A DNA stretch of 64,000 nucleotides from Corallincola holothuriorum (GTDB taxonomy: Bacteria; Pseudomonadota; Gammaproteobacteria; Enterobacterales; Neiellaceae): contig NZ_QPID01000014.1 of the NCBI RefSeq assembly GCF_003336225.1, positions 1 through 64,000 on the forward strand, read 5' to 3'. The position numbers were made by a program, and so were the translations under genes. Below, piece by piece: positions 56,694 through 64,000 of the stretch; the first letter of the stretch is position 1; each line of letters begins with the position of its first letter. The notes beneath the pieces were generated by a model. It did no database searches. It saw only the letters and a list, made by a program, of their open reading frames with translations, and was not told the origin of the DNA.

Positions 56694-56722
56694 AGTTTAT
56701 GATCGCTTTACCTTTTTGTAAA
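56694..56722 (-). promoter_or_regulatory. sigma-70-type promoter of the minus-strand RNA
   Basis: On the minus strand TTTACA (56722-56717) and TAAACT (56699-56694) have a 17-nt spacer. The Fur-like box abuts the -35 element. Confidence 0.55.
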
Positions 56723-56737
56723 TAAAAATCATTATCA
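56723..56737. promoter_or_regulatory. Fur-box-like operator
   Basis: On the minus strand TGATAATGATTTTTA matches the 7-1-7 Fur consensus TGATAATNATTATCA in 13 of 15 positions (the first half is perfect). It adjoins the -35 box of the minus-strand promoter and lies about 180 bp before the S46 peptidase start, so it may control either side. Confidence 0.6.
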
Positions 56738-56918
56738 TTCGCATGTTTGAGATCAAGTAATTTGTAACTAAGGGTGTCTAAAGGCGGAGTTCAATTAATT
56801 CCCGCTTGCCAAAAGAGAGCATGAGATCGAAACTGCTCCAGATCCAAACGATCGAATATAAAACAACAAGCGGCAAAATAAGCTGCAAAAATACATAAAT
56901 ACTCTCCAGGAAGAAATA

Positions 56919-59093
56919 ATGACACTCTCAAAACGCACTTTTTTAGGCGCTGCTATTGTCAGTATGGCGGCGTTCTCTGCGATTGCTGATGAAGGTATGT
57001 GGCAACCTCACCAGCTGCCGCAACTCGCTGATACGTTGACCAAGCGAGGCTTGGAAATTGCTCCGGAAAAACTCAGTAGTTTGACCGAATTCCCGATGAA
57101 TGCGGTGATCAGCCTTGGCGGCTGTACCGCGTCTTTCGTCTCTCCTAAGGGCTTAGTGGTCACTAATCACCACTGTGCGTACGGCAGTATTCAGTTTAAC
57201 TCCACCCCGGATCAGAACTATCTGGAAGATGGCTTTTTGGCTAAGCAGTTGGATCAGGAGCTGCCTGCGGCACCTGGTTCTCGAGTGTATGTCACAGAGT
57301 CAGTGACAGAGGTGACCGACCAGGTACTGGCGTCTGTTACCAGTAAAATGAATGGTGAACAACGTTATCAGGCGATTGAAGCGAAACGTAAAACGTTAGT
57401 TGCGGAGTGTGAGCAAGCCGCAGGCTATCGTTGTGATGTCGCCAGCTTCCACCATGGTTTAGAGTACTTTTTGACCAAGAAGTTGGAGATCCGTGATGTT
57501 CGTCTGGTACACGCCCCGGCCATGAGTGTGGGCAAGTACGGTGGTGACATCGACAACTGGATGTGGCCACGTCATACCGGAGATTACTCTTTTTATCGTG
57601 CCTATGTCGGGCCCGATGGGCAGCCAGCAGATTTCAGTAAAGACAACGTCCCTTATGAGCCGAAGAGCTTCTTGAAAGTGTCGGCGAAAGGCGTCGAAAA
57701 GGGCGATTTAGTGATGGTGGCTGGCTATCCGGGTCGTACCAATCGTTATCGTACCGCTGATGAAGTGCAAAATCAGTTTGAGTGGGCCTACCCTAATGGC
57801 CGCATTATGCGTGAAGCGTTGATCGACCTGATTAAGGTGACTGCAGAAGAGGGCTCTGATGCCCGTATCAAGTATGAGTCTACCCTTGCCAGTTTGGCTA
57901 ACTACGCTAAAAACTTTCAGTCGATGGTGGAAAGCTACCATCACAGTGATTTTCTTAAGCGTAAGCAAAAGTTAGAAAAAGATCTCAACGCTTGGATCAA
58001 GGCTGATAAAAGCCGCCAGAAGCAGTATGGCAAGGCCGTCTCGTCGTTAGCCGAGCTGGTCGATCAATCGCAAAGTACCCAGGCTCGCGATCTGGTGTTC
58101 TACTACATGTACTACGCGCAGGCACCGCAGATGGCGAAGAAACTCTATCGTCTGGCGAATGAAAAACAGAAGCCTGATGCTGAGCGTGAGCCTGGCTATC
58201 AAGATCGCGATATGACACGCTTTAAAGCGTCTCTGGCACGAATGGATCGCCGCTACGCCCCAGAAGTGGATAAAGCGCTACTGATGTTCCTGCTTCAGGA
58301 ATACGCAAAGCTACCAAAAGAGCAACGCCTGCCCACTATCGACAGCTTCTTCGGTATTACTGACAAGCTGGATAGCAAGGCGTTGAGCGCTCATTTGGAT
58401 AAGCTTTATGCCAGCACCAAGATCGGTGATGCGGCGATGCGGCAGCAATGGATGGAAACCGATTTAGACGCACTGAATAAAGTGGACGACCCGTTTATTA
58501 AGTTTGCCCGTAGCACTTACCAAGAGCGGATGATGCTGGAAAAAGCCGACAAAGCACTGACTGGCGAGTTCCAGCAATGGCGTCCGCAATACATGGCAGC
58601 ACTGATCGCGTTTGCCAAGAGCAAAGGTCAGCCGATCTATGCCGATGCCAACAGCACCCTGCGTGTTAGTCATGGTCAGGTGAAAGGTAATTCACCGCAA
58701 GATGGCTTAGTTAATCTGCCATTCACCCGTCTGGAAGGCATTGTTGGTAAAGACACCGGCGTTGAACCATTCAATGCACCTGCAAAACAGCTGCAGCTGA
58801 TCACCAGCAAAAAGTACGGTGATTATCTGTTGCCATCATTAGGTTCGGTGCCAGTGAACTTCCTGTCTACCGTAGACACCACAGGGGGTAACTCTGGCTC
58901 GCCAACGCTCAATGGCCGTGCTGAACTGGTCGGTTTACTGTTTGATGGGGTGTATGAAAGCATTATCGGTGATTGGGACTTCAACGATGATCTCAATCGC
59001 TCCATCCACGTCGATACGCGCTATATGTTGTGGGTGATGAAATATGTGGATGGTGCCGACAATCTGATCGAAGAGATGGATATCGTCGAGTAG
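56919..59093 (+). CDS. S46 family dipeptidyl peptidase (DPP7/DPP11-like)
   Basis: This is a 724-residue periplasmic enzyme with signal peptide MTLSKRTFLGAAIVSMAAFSAIA. It is a chymotrypsin-fold exodipeptidase: the catalytic His is in VVTNHHCAYGS near 83, the Asp in GGDIDNWMWPRHTGDYSFYRAY near 210, and the Ser in GGNSGSPTLNGRAELVG near 658. After the Ser, the FDGVYE stretch has Gly where acidic-specific DPP11 enzymes have Arg, which suggests hydrophobic-residue (DPP7-like) specificity. It supplies dipeptides from peptides in the periplasm. A GGAAGAAAT sequence precedes the ATG. Confidence 0.93.
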   Translation: MTLSKRTFLGAAIVSMAAFSAIADEGMWQPHQLPQLADTLTKRGLEIAPEKLSSLTEFPMNAVISLGGCTASFVSPKGLVVTNHHCAYGSIQFNSTPDQNYLEDGFLAKQLDQELPAAPGSRVYVTESVTEVTDQVLASVTSKMNGEQRYQAIEAKRKTLVAECEQAAGYRCDVASFHHGLEYFLTKKLEIRDVRLVHAPAMSVGKYGGDIDNWMWPRHTGDYSFYRAYVGPDGQPADFSKDNVPYEPKSFLKVSAKGVEKGDLVMVAGYPGRTNRYRTADEVQNQFEWAYPNGRIMREALIDLIKVTAEEGSDARIKYESTLASLANYAKNFQSMVESYHHSDFLKRKQKLEKDLNAWIKADKSRQKQYGKAVSSLAELVDQSQSTQARDLVFYYMYYAQAPQMAKKLYRLANEKQKPDAEREPGYQDRDMTRFKASLARMDRRYAPEVDKALLMFLLQEYAKLPKEQRLPTIDSFFGITDKLDSKALSAHLDKLYASTKIGDAAMRQQWMETDLDALNKVDDPFIKFARSTYQERMMLEKADKALTGEFQQWRPQYMAALIAFAKSKGQPIYADANSTLRVSHGQVKGNSPQDGLVNLPFTRLEGIVGKDTGVEPFNAPAKQLQLITSKKYGDYLLPSLGSVPVNFLSTVDTTGGNSGSPTLNGRAELVGLLFDGVYESIIGDWDFNDDLNRSIHVDTRYMLWVMKYVDGADNLIEEMDIVE

Positions 59094-59112
59094 AGGTGAC
59101 AAAATTTCAGCG

Positions 59113-59140
59113 AAAAGAGCCTCTTCTGAGGCTCTTTTAA
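59113..59140. terminator. terminator after the S46 gene
   Basis: An AAAAGAGCCTC/GAGGCTCTTTT stem (59113-59123 with 59128-59138) with T-tract lies 20 nt after the stop. Confidence 0.85.
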
Positions 59141-59169
59141 TTTTATGTATTTTCAAGGATGAACACGAT

Positions 59170-60471
59170 ATGAAATGGTTCCTGACTTTGGGTGCGGCAG
59201 TCGTCGCTTTTCCTGTCATTGTCTTTGCTTTCTTTTACCTCGCGCCTCGGATTGGTTATTCCGCCATAGATAAAGGAGTCAGTGAACAATATTACGCCAA
59301 AAAGGGAGAGGTGTTTTTTGTCCGGATGGGTAATTTCTTTCAATTGGGCGCCAATAAGATAGAAGGTGCTGATTTGGAAAGCTTCACGGTACTTAGTGAA
59401 GACTATGCAAAAGATAGTCGCCGAGCGTATTGGAAAGGCGAGCCGATCGATGACGCTAATCCTGATTCATTCTCAGTTATTTCGATGGCGCATATCAGTC
59501 ATCAGGAGACTTACTTCGCAAAGGACAATGAGCACGTTTATTCCTATGGCCAACTTTTAGTTGGCGCTAATCCTGCCAACTTCTCTCTGATTAATACGAT
59601 ATATGCTCACGATGAGCGGAATGTCTTCTATTTTGACCAGATGATCGCGTCATTTTCAGCCGACTTTAAAACGTTTACGGGTGAAGAATCTGATAGATAC
59701 CTAGCTATCCGTGATGAGGTGTTTTGCGATGGCGAAGTACTAAAAGGGGCGAGTCCTAATAAGTTTGAACTCTTAGTTGATGGTTACTCTAAAGATCATC
59801 GGTATGTTTTTTACAGAGGCGAGGCGCTCAACAATGCCCATGCTCCGTCATTTCAGATCTTGAATCACGCGGTTCAGTTCGATCAAAATGGCGTCTTGTA
59901 TAACGATGAATACTTGCCGTTTGGCGATGTCGCGTCTGTAAAAGACGTGGATGGTTATTTTTGGAAAGATAAAGACGGCGTCTACTATTTGGGGAGCAGG
60001 TTAGTCGGGCTTGCACCAGAGAAAATGACGCGCCACCTAGCCAAAGAGTTGCAAAGTTATCAGTATATTGAGTTGAGCTTAGATGCTTTTAATTCTCGAT
60101 ATGTTAAGCGCAGTGATGTGACGCCTTTAAATGACAGCTATTTCATTTTTGAAGGGCGTATCTACTTCGGTTTGCGGTCGATAGAGGGAAGTGATGCCAA
60201 TGACTATCAACTGCTCGGCCATAATAGCTATGGTCAACATTTGCTTTCAAATAACACCATCTTCTTTGGTGAAAAGCCAATCATCGGTGCCGATATCCCC
60301 ACGTTTAAGGTGATAGAGAAAGGCTATTCGCTTGATGCCAACCACGTGTATTGGCAAACACATAAGATCTATGGCGTTCACCCTGATCAGTTTGTCTACT
60401 CTGAATTCCTCGAGCTGGAAGAGGATGATCAAGGCCGATATCACTACCCTCAAAATGACTCTCGTTTCTGA
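59170..60471 (+). CDS. DKNYY-repeat membrane-anchored protein
   Basis: This 433-residue protein has an N-terminal transmembrane helix (about 5-28), then about nine repeats of the DKNYY type: ADLESFTVLSEDYAKDSRRAYWKG, ANPANFSLINTIYAHDERNVFYFD and ADIPTFKVIEKGYSLDANHVYWQ among them. Each repeat ends in a Y/F-Y-x-G-x-x-I turn. The family is of unknown function and predicted to form a repeat solenoid outside the membrane. It starts 31 nt past the S46 terminator and has its own weak ribosome site. Confidence 0.85.
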   Translation: MKWFLTLGAAVVAFPVIVFAFFYLAPRIGYSAIDKGVSEQYYAKKGEVFFVRMGNFFQLGANKIEGADLESFTVLSEDYAKDSRRAYWKGEPIDDANPDSFSVISMAHISHQETYFAKDNEHVYSYGQLLVGANPANFSLINTIYAHDERNVFYFDQMIASFSADFKTFTGEESDRYLAIRDEVFCDGEVLKGASPNKFELLVDGYSKDHRYVFYRGEALNNAHAPSFQILNHAVQFDQNGVLYNDEYLPFGDVASVKDVDGYFWKDKDGVYYLGSRLVGLAPEKMTRHLAKELQSYQYIELSLDAFNSRYVKRSDVTPLNDSYFIFEGRIYFGLRSIEGSDANDYQLLGHNSYGQHLLSNNTIFFGEKPIIGADIPTFKVIEKGYSLDANHVYWQTHKIYGVHPDQFVYSEFLELEEDDQGRYHYPQNDSRF

Positions 60472-60787
60472 AGCAACTTCCCTACCGGCCGAAAGTTAGT
60501 GTGGGGGATTAGAGACATTGGTTGATTGAGAAAAGCGCAACTGATGTTTGTCCACGTCAACTGGCGAGCTTTAACACTTCGATCTATCGATGAGCCATTA
60601 CAGGTAGTGCTTTGGAAGAACCCGATTCATATACTGGCTGATACAGATGTAATTGAATCAATAGTGCAAAGGAGTGGCAGTCGTTATCGCCAAGAAGCCG
60701 CGGTCAGGGACGGAGCTGCAAGATTGCAGTGCCGTCCCCAGTCGTTTGGTATGTTTACACGATATAAGGATGACTTGGAACTAGGCC
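60472..60787. other. intergenic region with a stable hairpin
   Basis: No gene is supported here. A frame on the plus strand runs across it but looks random. A stem GGGACGG / CCGTCCC with an inner CTGCA / TGCAG stem lies at 60707-60738, without a T-tract. It might be an extragenic palindrome. Confidence 0.5.
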
Positions 60788-61984
60788 CTAGTCATTGCCA
60801 TAGTAAAGATCCAGCCACTCAATAAAGGCGTAAGCGTCCAAAATACCTGCTCCAAATCCACCTGCCGGTAATTTTACTGGGAACGGTTTCGCGCTCTGAG
60901 TTAATCCTAGCTCCGCCACCTCATGAGTTAGTTGTGGATATTTCTGTTTTCCAAAAGCCACTGCGGATGCTACCGACGGGGTTGAGTAACTTGTGCCGTG
61001 GGCGTACCTGTAGCTCTGATTTTCGTCTGCCAATAGTTGGTTGCCGCCAAAGCCTGAGATATCTACGCTGTTACCATAATTACTAAAGCCTGAAGGACTA
61101 CCATCTATATCCACTGAGGCAACTAAGATAATGTTTTGGCAGCCCTGAAAGGTGGCGGAGGCATCATTTCCTGTGCTAACGGTGATAATACCGCCGGCGT
61201 TGACGTAGGTGTCTATTTCGTCTTGTAGCCAGAGCCGGTCATTGCGACTGCATTGCACGCCACCGTAACTGATATTAAGTACCATGGCATTCTGATCGAT
61301 CAGATATTGCGCCCAGCCGGGCTGAGTATAATCTATTCGATACAGTTGTGCGTTGCTCACCAACCCCGCAACCCCTTCGCCGTTATTTTGCAGCGCAACC
61401 ATCAGCGAGCCGACTAGATTGCCATGAAAGTGTTCGACGTCTTGAGCTGGATACGTACCTGCTAGCTCAGGAAGATCAGGATGTGGAAAGTAGCCTATTT
61501 CACTCATGGCAATATTGATCGGTGTCTCTTCAGCAATAAGCCCGTCAATATAGGCAGAGTTAACACGGGGAGCTGCGTAGTTTCTGTCATCCCAGAAATC
61601 CTGGTTGGGAACATCGGGATCGGTAAAGTAAAAAACATAGTCCGTGTCTATGACAGAAAGGTGGAAGGTTTGGCTGTAGCTGTCGGTACCGTTGTTGGCG
61701 GTGACAGTAATGGTTTCAAATGTATCGTTGTCTACTTCATAAGCTGACCAAATGATCTGCTTGTTGACTGTATCAATAGTGCCTTTATCTGCGGTTATCG
61801 TTACGTTGGCATCAACTAATTGGTCAAATTGGTAGTCAATGATGAAGGTTTCTCTTTCGCCGACACTGTTAGCCTCGGCATTTAGGCTAAAAGCAACCGG
61901 GGAGCTATCTGAACTGCCTCCTCCGCATGCTGTGACGAGAAAAAGAGAGCAAATTGTTAATGGGGCAAGTGAAAGATACTTCAT
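60788..61984 (-). CDS. subtilase-like lipoprotein with altered catalytic Asp
   Basis: This 398-residue lipoprotein (lipobox VTAC, Cys20, then GGGSSDSS) has a cadherin-like prodomain (about 30-115) and an S8 fold. His187 is in EHFHGNLVG, the oxyanion Asn273 in STGNDAS and Ser332 in HGTSYSTPSVAS. Where subtilisins have the catalytic Asp (usually D-S/T-G), this protein has Glu162 in IAMSEIGYFPHPDL. It may be a slow or inactive protease, or Glu may substitute. A surface or periplasmic role is likely. Its terminator is not obvious. Confidence 0.85.
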   Translation of the reverse strand: MKYLSLAPLTICSLFLVTACGGGSSDSSPVAFSLNAEANSVGERETFIIDYQFDQLVDANVTITADKGTIDTVNKQIIWSAYEVDNDTFETITVTANNGTDSYSQTFHLSVIDTDYVFYFTDPDVPNQDFWDDRNYAAPRVNSAYIDGLIAEETPINIAMSEIGYFPHPDLPELAGTYPAQDVEHFHGNLVGSLMVALQNNGEGVAGLVSNAQLYRIDYTQPGWAQYLIDQNAMVLNISYGGVQCSRNDRLWLQDEIDTYVNAGGIITVSTGNDASATFQGCQNIILVASVDIDGSPSGFSNYGNSVDISGFGGNQLLADENQSYRYAHGTSYSTPSVASAVAFGKQKYPQLTHEVAELGLTQSAKPFPVKLPAGGFGAGILDAYAFIEWLDLYYGND

Positions 61985-62209
61985 GCCAGTTTCCTTGGCT
62001 TGTTCTTGAAAGAGGACTCTAAACTATTGAATAGAACCTGCTGTTACAATGACAGCCTTCAAGGCCTTACAATTAATAACATTTAGTTCCTACTTTCTTA
62101 CGGTTAGCTGCTCAATTCGTGAATCAGGTTTGAGATATGAATAGCTATCTCTGGCTTTATGGGAGTAATGTAAATCATTAGAGAGCACTGAGCTTATAGA
62201 GGGCTAAGA

Positions 62210-63739
62210 ATGCAGATGAAAACTCCTGATTGGGTAAAGCACGCGGTGTTCTATCAGATCTACCCTGATCGCTTTGCTCGTGGTGCGGGTATGGTTCATG
62301 AACGCGGTTTGCGTTTTCAGCCATGGGGGGCGGATCCGGCGGCGCAGGGCTACCAGGGCGGTGATCTCTACGGTGTTATAGATAAGCTGGATTATCTGAA
62401 GACCCTCGGCGTTAATGCCCTCTACCTTAACCCTATTTTTAGCTCAGCCTCAAACCATAGATATCATACTTTTGATTACCTGCAGGTCGATCCCTTATTA
62501 GGGGGCAACGATGCATTAAGGGCACTGTTGGAGCAAGCGCATCATCGCGGTATTAAGGTGATACTGGATGGGGTGTTTAATCACGCCAGCCGTGGATTTT
62601 GGGCGTTTCACCATATTTTGGAAAACGGTGGGGATTCGCCTTATGTCGATTGGTTTATGATAAATGATTGGCCACTTCGCCCCTATCATAGTGACGAAAC
62701 TCAACCGCCAAACTATGAAGCGTGGTGGAACCTCCCCGCACTACCCAAGTTTAATATTAAGAATCCCGGGGTACGGGATTATCTGTTGAAGGTCGCACGT
62801 TTTTGGCTCGAATTTGGTATCGATGGTTGGCGTTTAGATGTGCCAGAAGAGATTGATGATGTGCCGTTCTGGCAGGCGTTTCGGCGTGTAGTCAAAGAGG
62901 TGAATCCGCAAGCCTATATTTGTGGCGAGATATGGGGACACGCAGGTGATTGGCTACAGGGAGATCGTTTTGACGCCACCATGAACTATACCTTTGCCTG
63001 GTCGGCAATGAGCTTTATCGGTGCAGCCAGCTTGCGCCGTGACTACATCAAAGAGCATATGCCCATGACCCCGCTCAGTGTAAGTGAATACCGCCAGGTA
63101 GTTGAACGGATGCTGAGTTGGTACTCCGATGAGGTGAATCAGGCGCAATTAAATCTGTTAGACAGTCATGATACCGCCCGCGCCCTTTGGATTATGGGGG
63201 AAGATAAACCCTCGCTGGCGTTGTGTGTGCTGCTGCAGATGACGATGCCGGGCGCACCCTGTATCTATTATGGTGATGAGGTGGGAGTTTCCGGCGCCGA
63301 TGATCCCTATTGCCGCGAAGCGTATCCTTGGCATGAACCGGCGTTGCAGGATCATGATCTGTTGGCGACGTACCAATCGTTGACGCGGTTGCGTCATGCG
63401 CATCCCGTATTACGCCTTGGCGATGTCAGTTTTGTTGAGGCAGATAACCCAGAGTTGTTGATTTTTAAGCGTGAGTTGGGTGCTGACAAGGCCTTGGTGG
63501 TGGTCAATCGTACGCGAGAGTTACAGACAGTGAATCTGCCCGCGGCCGAATACCAGAACTATATGCAGGAGTGGCCTGCAACCCATAGCTCTGGCGCTAT
63601 CGGCAATCAACGGCGGCTGACCCTCGCACCGCAACAGGGTGTCGTTTTGGTGTTAGCTCCCCATCTGTTCGATGAAACACTTTACTCTGGGCTGACAAAG
63701 GTTGCTGCTGAGGGCAATCAAGTTAAAGGGGCGGGATAG
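62210..63739 (+). CDS. GH13 alpha-amylase family enzyme, copy 2
   Basis: This 509-residue cytoplasmic GH13 enzyme starts MQMKTPDWVKHAVFYQIYPDRFARG and keeps the same blocks as copy 1: VILDGVFNH, GWRLDVPEEIDD (nucleophile near 210), YICGEIWG (acid Glu near 240) and DSHDTARALW. The first 250 residues are obviously similar to copy 1; the C-terminal domain and tail (EWPATHSSGAIG) are longer and different. Divergence after duplication suggests different substrate length preference. Its last 87 nt overlap the LysR gene on the other strand. Confidence 0.9.
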   Translation: MQMKTPDWVKHAVFYQIYPDRFARGAGMVHERGLRFQPWGADPAAQGYQGGDLYGVIDKLDYLKTLGVNALYLNPIFSSASNHRYHTFDYLQVDPLLGGNDALRALLEQAHHRGIKVILDGVFNHASRGFWAFHHILENGGDSPYVDWFMINDWPLRPYHSDETQPPNYEAWWNLPALPKFNIKNPGVRDYLLKVARFWLEFGIDGWRLDVPEEIDDVPFWQAFRRVVKEVNPQAYICGEIWGHAGDWLQGDRFDATMNYTFAWSAMSFIGAASLRRDYIKEHMPMTPLSVSEYRQVVERMLSWYSDEVNQAQLNLLDSHDTARALWIMGEDKPSLALCVLLQMTMPGAPCIYYGDEVGVSGADDPYCREAYPWHEPALQDHDLLATYQSLTRLRHAHPVLRLGDVSFVEADNPELLIFKRELGADKALVVVNRTRELQTVNLPAAEYQNYMQEWPATHSSGAIGNQRRLTLAPQQGVVLVLAPHLFDETLYSGLTKVAAEGNQVKGAG

Positions 63740-64000
63740 CGTTAACGCAGGTAAAGAGAGTTCAACCAGTCGCTTGGCTGCTAAAGATTCCTGTACCAGC
63801 GTTCGGGATACGCAGCTGAGATAGTCGCCACTCTCTAGCAAAGCGAGTAGGGACTTTGGGTGATTGATGCTCATGGCGACGGTTGGGGTTAGGCCATGCC
63901 GGGCCATCTGCTGCTCAAAGATGGCGCGGGTGCCTGAGCCGCTTTCTCTTAGCAGCCACTGCTGTTGATTGAGTTGTGCCATGGTCAGAGTTTGGTTTGC
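63653..64000 (-). CDS. LysR-family regulator, C-terminal part (cut by window edge)
   Basis: The frame is open to the window end at 64000. The visible 116 residues (from NQQQWLLRESGSGTRAIFEQQ to FIEQMGS) match the substrate-binding domain of LysR-type activators, with RESGSGTR at the effector cleft. The N-terminal helix-turn-helix lies outside. It is convergent with and overlaps GH13 copy 2 by 87 nt, an unusually tight arrangement. The regulon is unknown. Confidence 0.82.
   Translation of the reverse strand, partial: ANQTLTMAQLNQQQWLLRESGSGTRAIFEQQMARHGLTPTVAMSINHPKSLLALLESGDYLSCVSRTLVQESLAAKRLVELSLPALTLSRPFNLIALSSNLCQPRVKCFIEQMGS

Larger units (their letters stand above)
56174..56918. other. 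745-nt gene-free region with minus-strand RNA signals
   Basis: No conventional gene is seen. From right to left on the minus strand it holds a Fur-like box (56723-56737), a promoter (56717-56722 and 56694-56699), a candidate RNA or leader (about 56687-56440) and its terminator (56472-56445). The transporter promoter (56392-56364) and mutually exclusive hairpins (56204-56246) follow. Promoter signals for the plus-strand S46 gene must lie in 56740-56918. Confidence 0.6.

Noticed and set aside
60526-60825. 99-codon plus-strand frame after the DKNYY gene
   Set aside because: The product looks random, runs through a hairpin and overlaps the subtilase gene. A degraded transposase was considered but no catalytic motif is present.

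Overview
This window is chromosomal DNA from a marine-type gammaproteobacterium, probably near the Alteromonadales/Shewanella-Aeromonas part of the class; the sequence alone does not fix the genus. The evidence is a series of gammaproteobacterial gene orders known from E. coli: yheS/yheT/yheU/prkB, yheV-slyX-fkpA, rsd-nudC-hemE, aroQ-accB-accC ... prmA-dusB-fis next to purH-purD, dsbD-cutA-fxsA-groES-groEL and epmB/efp. No tRNA, rRNA or CRISPR array was seen.

Layout. 1-9.5 kb: a PEP-CTERM-like exported protein, then prkB, yheU, yheT and yheS. A two-gene GMC oxidoreductase operon with a Tat-exported small subunit sits inside this conserved block. 9.7-14.6 kb: fkpA, rsd, nudC, hemE, an NTF2-like secreted protein and a uracil-DNA-glycosylase-family protein. 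14.7-21.7 kb: tpiA-pfkA (glycolysis), a symporter fused to a periplasmic solute-binding domain, and a membrane GGDEF/EAL protein. 21.8-35.2 kb, nearly all on the minus strand: purH-purD, dusB-fis, prmA, an RraA-like protein, a Tag-like glycosylase, a HlyD/DUF2955 efflux pair, an S10 peptidase and aroQ-accB-accC. 35.5-41 kb: a lipoprotein, cutA-dsbD, fxsA and the groESL operon behind a sigma-32-type promoter.

41.1-45.0 kb is an accessory island between groEL and epmB/efp. It holds two coupled small genes, a lipoprotein, a serine recombinase, a tyrosine integrase and long non-coding stretches full of inverted repeats. 45-50 kb returns to ordinary genes, including epmB/efp and a porin.

51-63.7 kb is a maltodextrin/starch region: a MalE-like binding protein without a permease, two paralogous cytoplasmic GH13 enzymes, and a secreted protein made of two CBM21-type starch-binding domains. 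Interleaved are a DMT transporter, an S46 dipeptidyl peptidase, a DKNYY-repeat protein and a subtilase-like lipoprotein. The window ends inside a LysR-type regulator gene.

The most interesting non-coding signal is at about 56.44-56.74 kb, minus strand. A Fur-box-like site touches a sigma-70-type promoter, followed by about 245 nt without a conventional gene. That stretch contains a Val/Ile/Leu-rich leader-like reading frame and ends in a strong hairpin with a U-rich approach and U7 tail. It looks like an iron-regulated small RNA or an attenuator leader. The next gene on that strand (the DMT transporter) also has mutually exclusive hairpins in its 5' leader.
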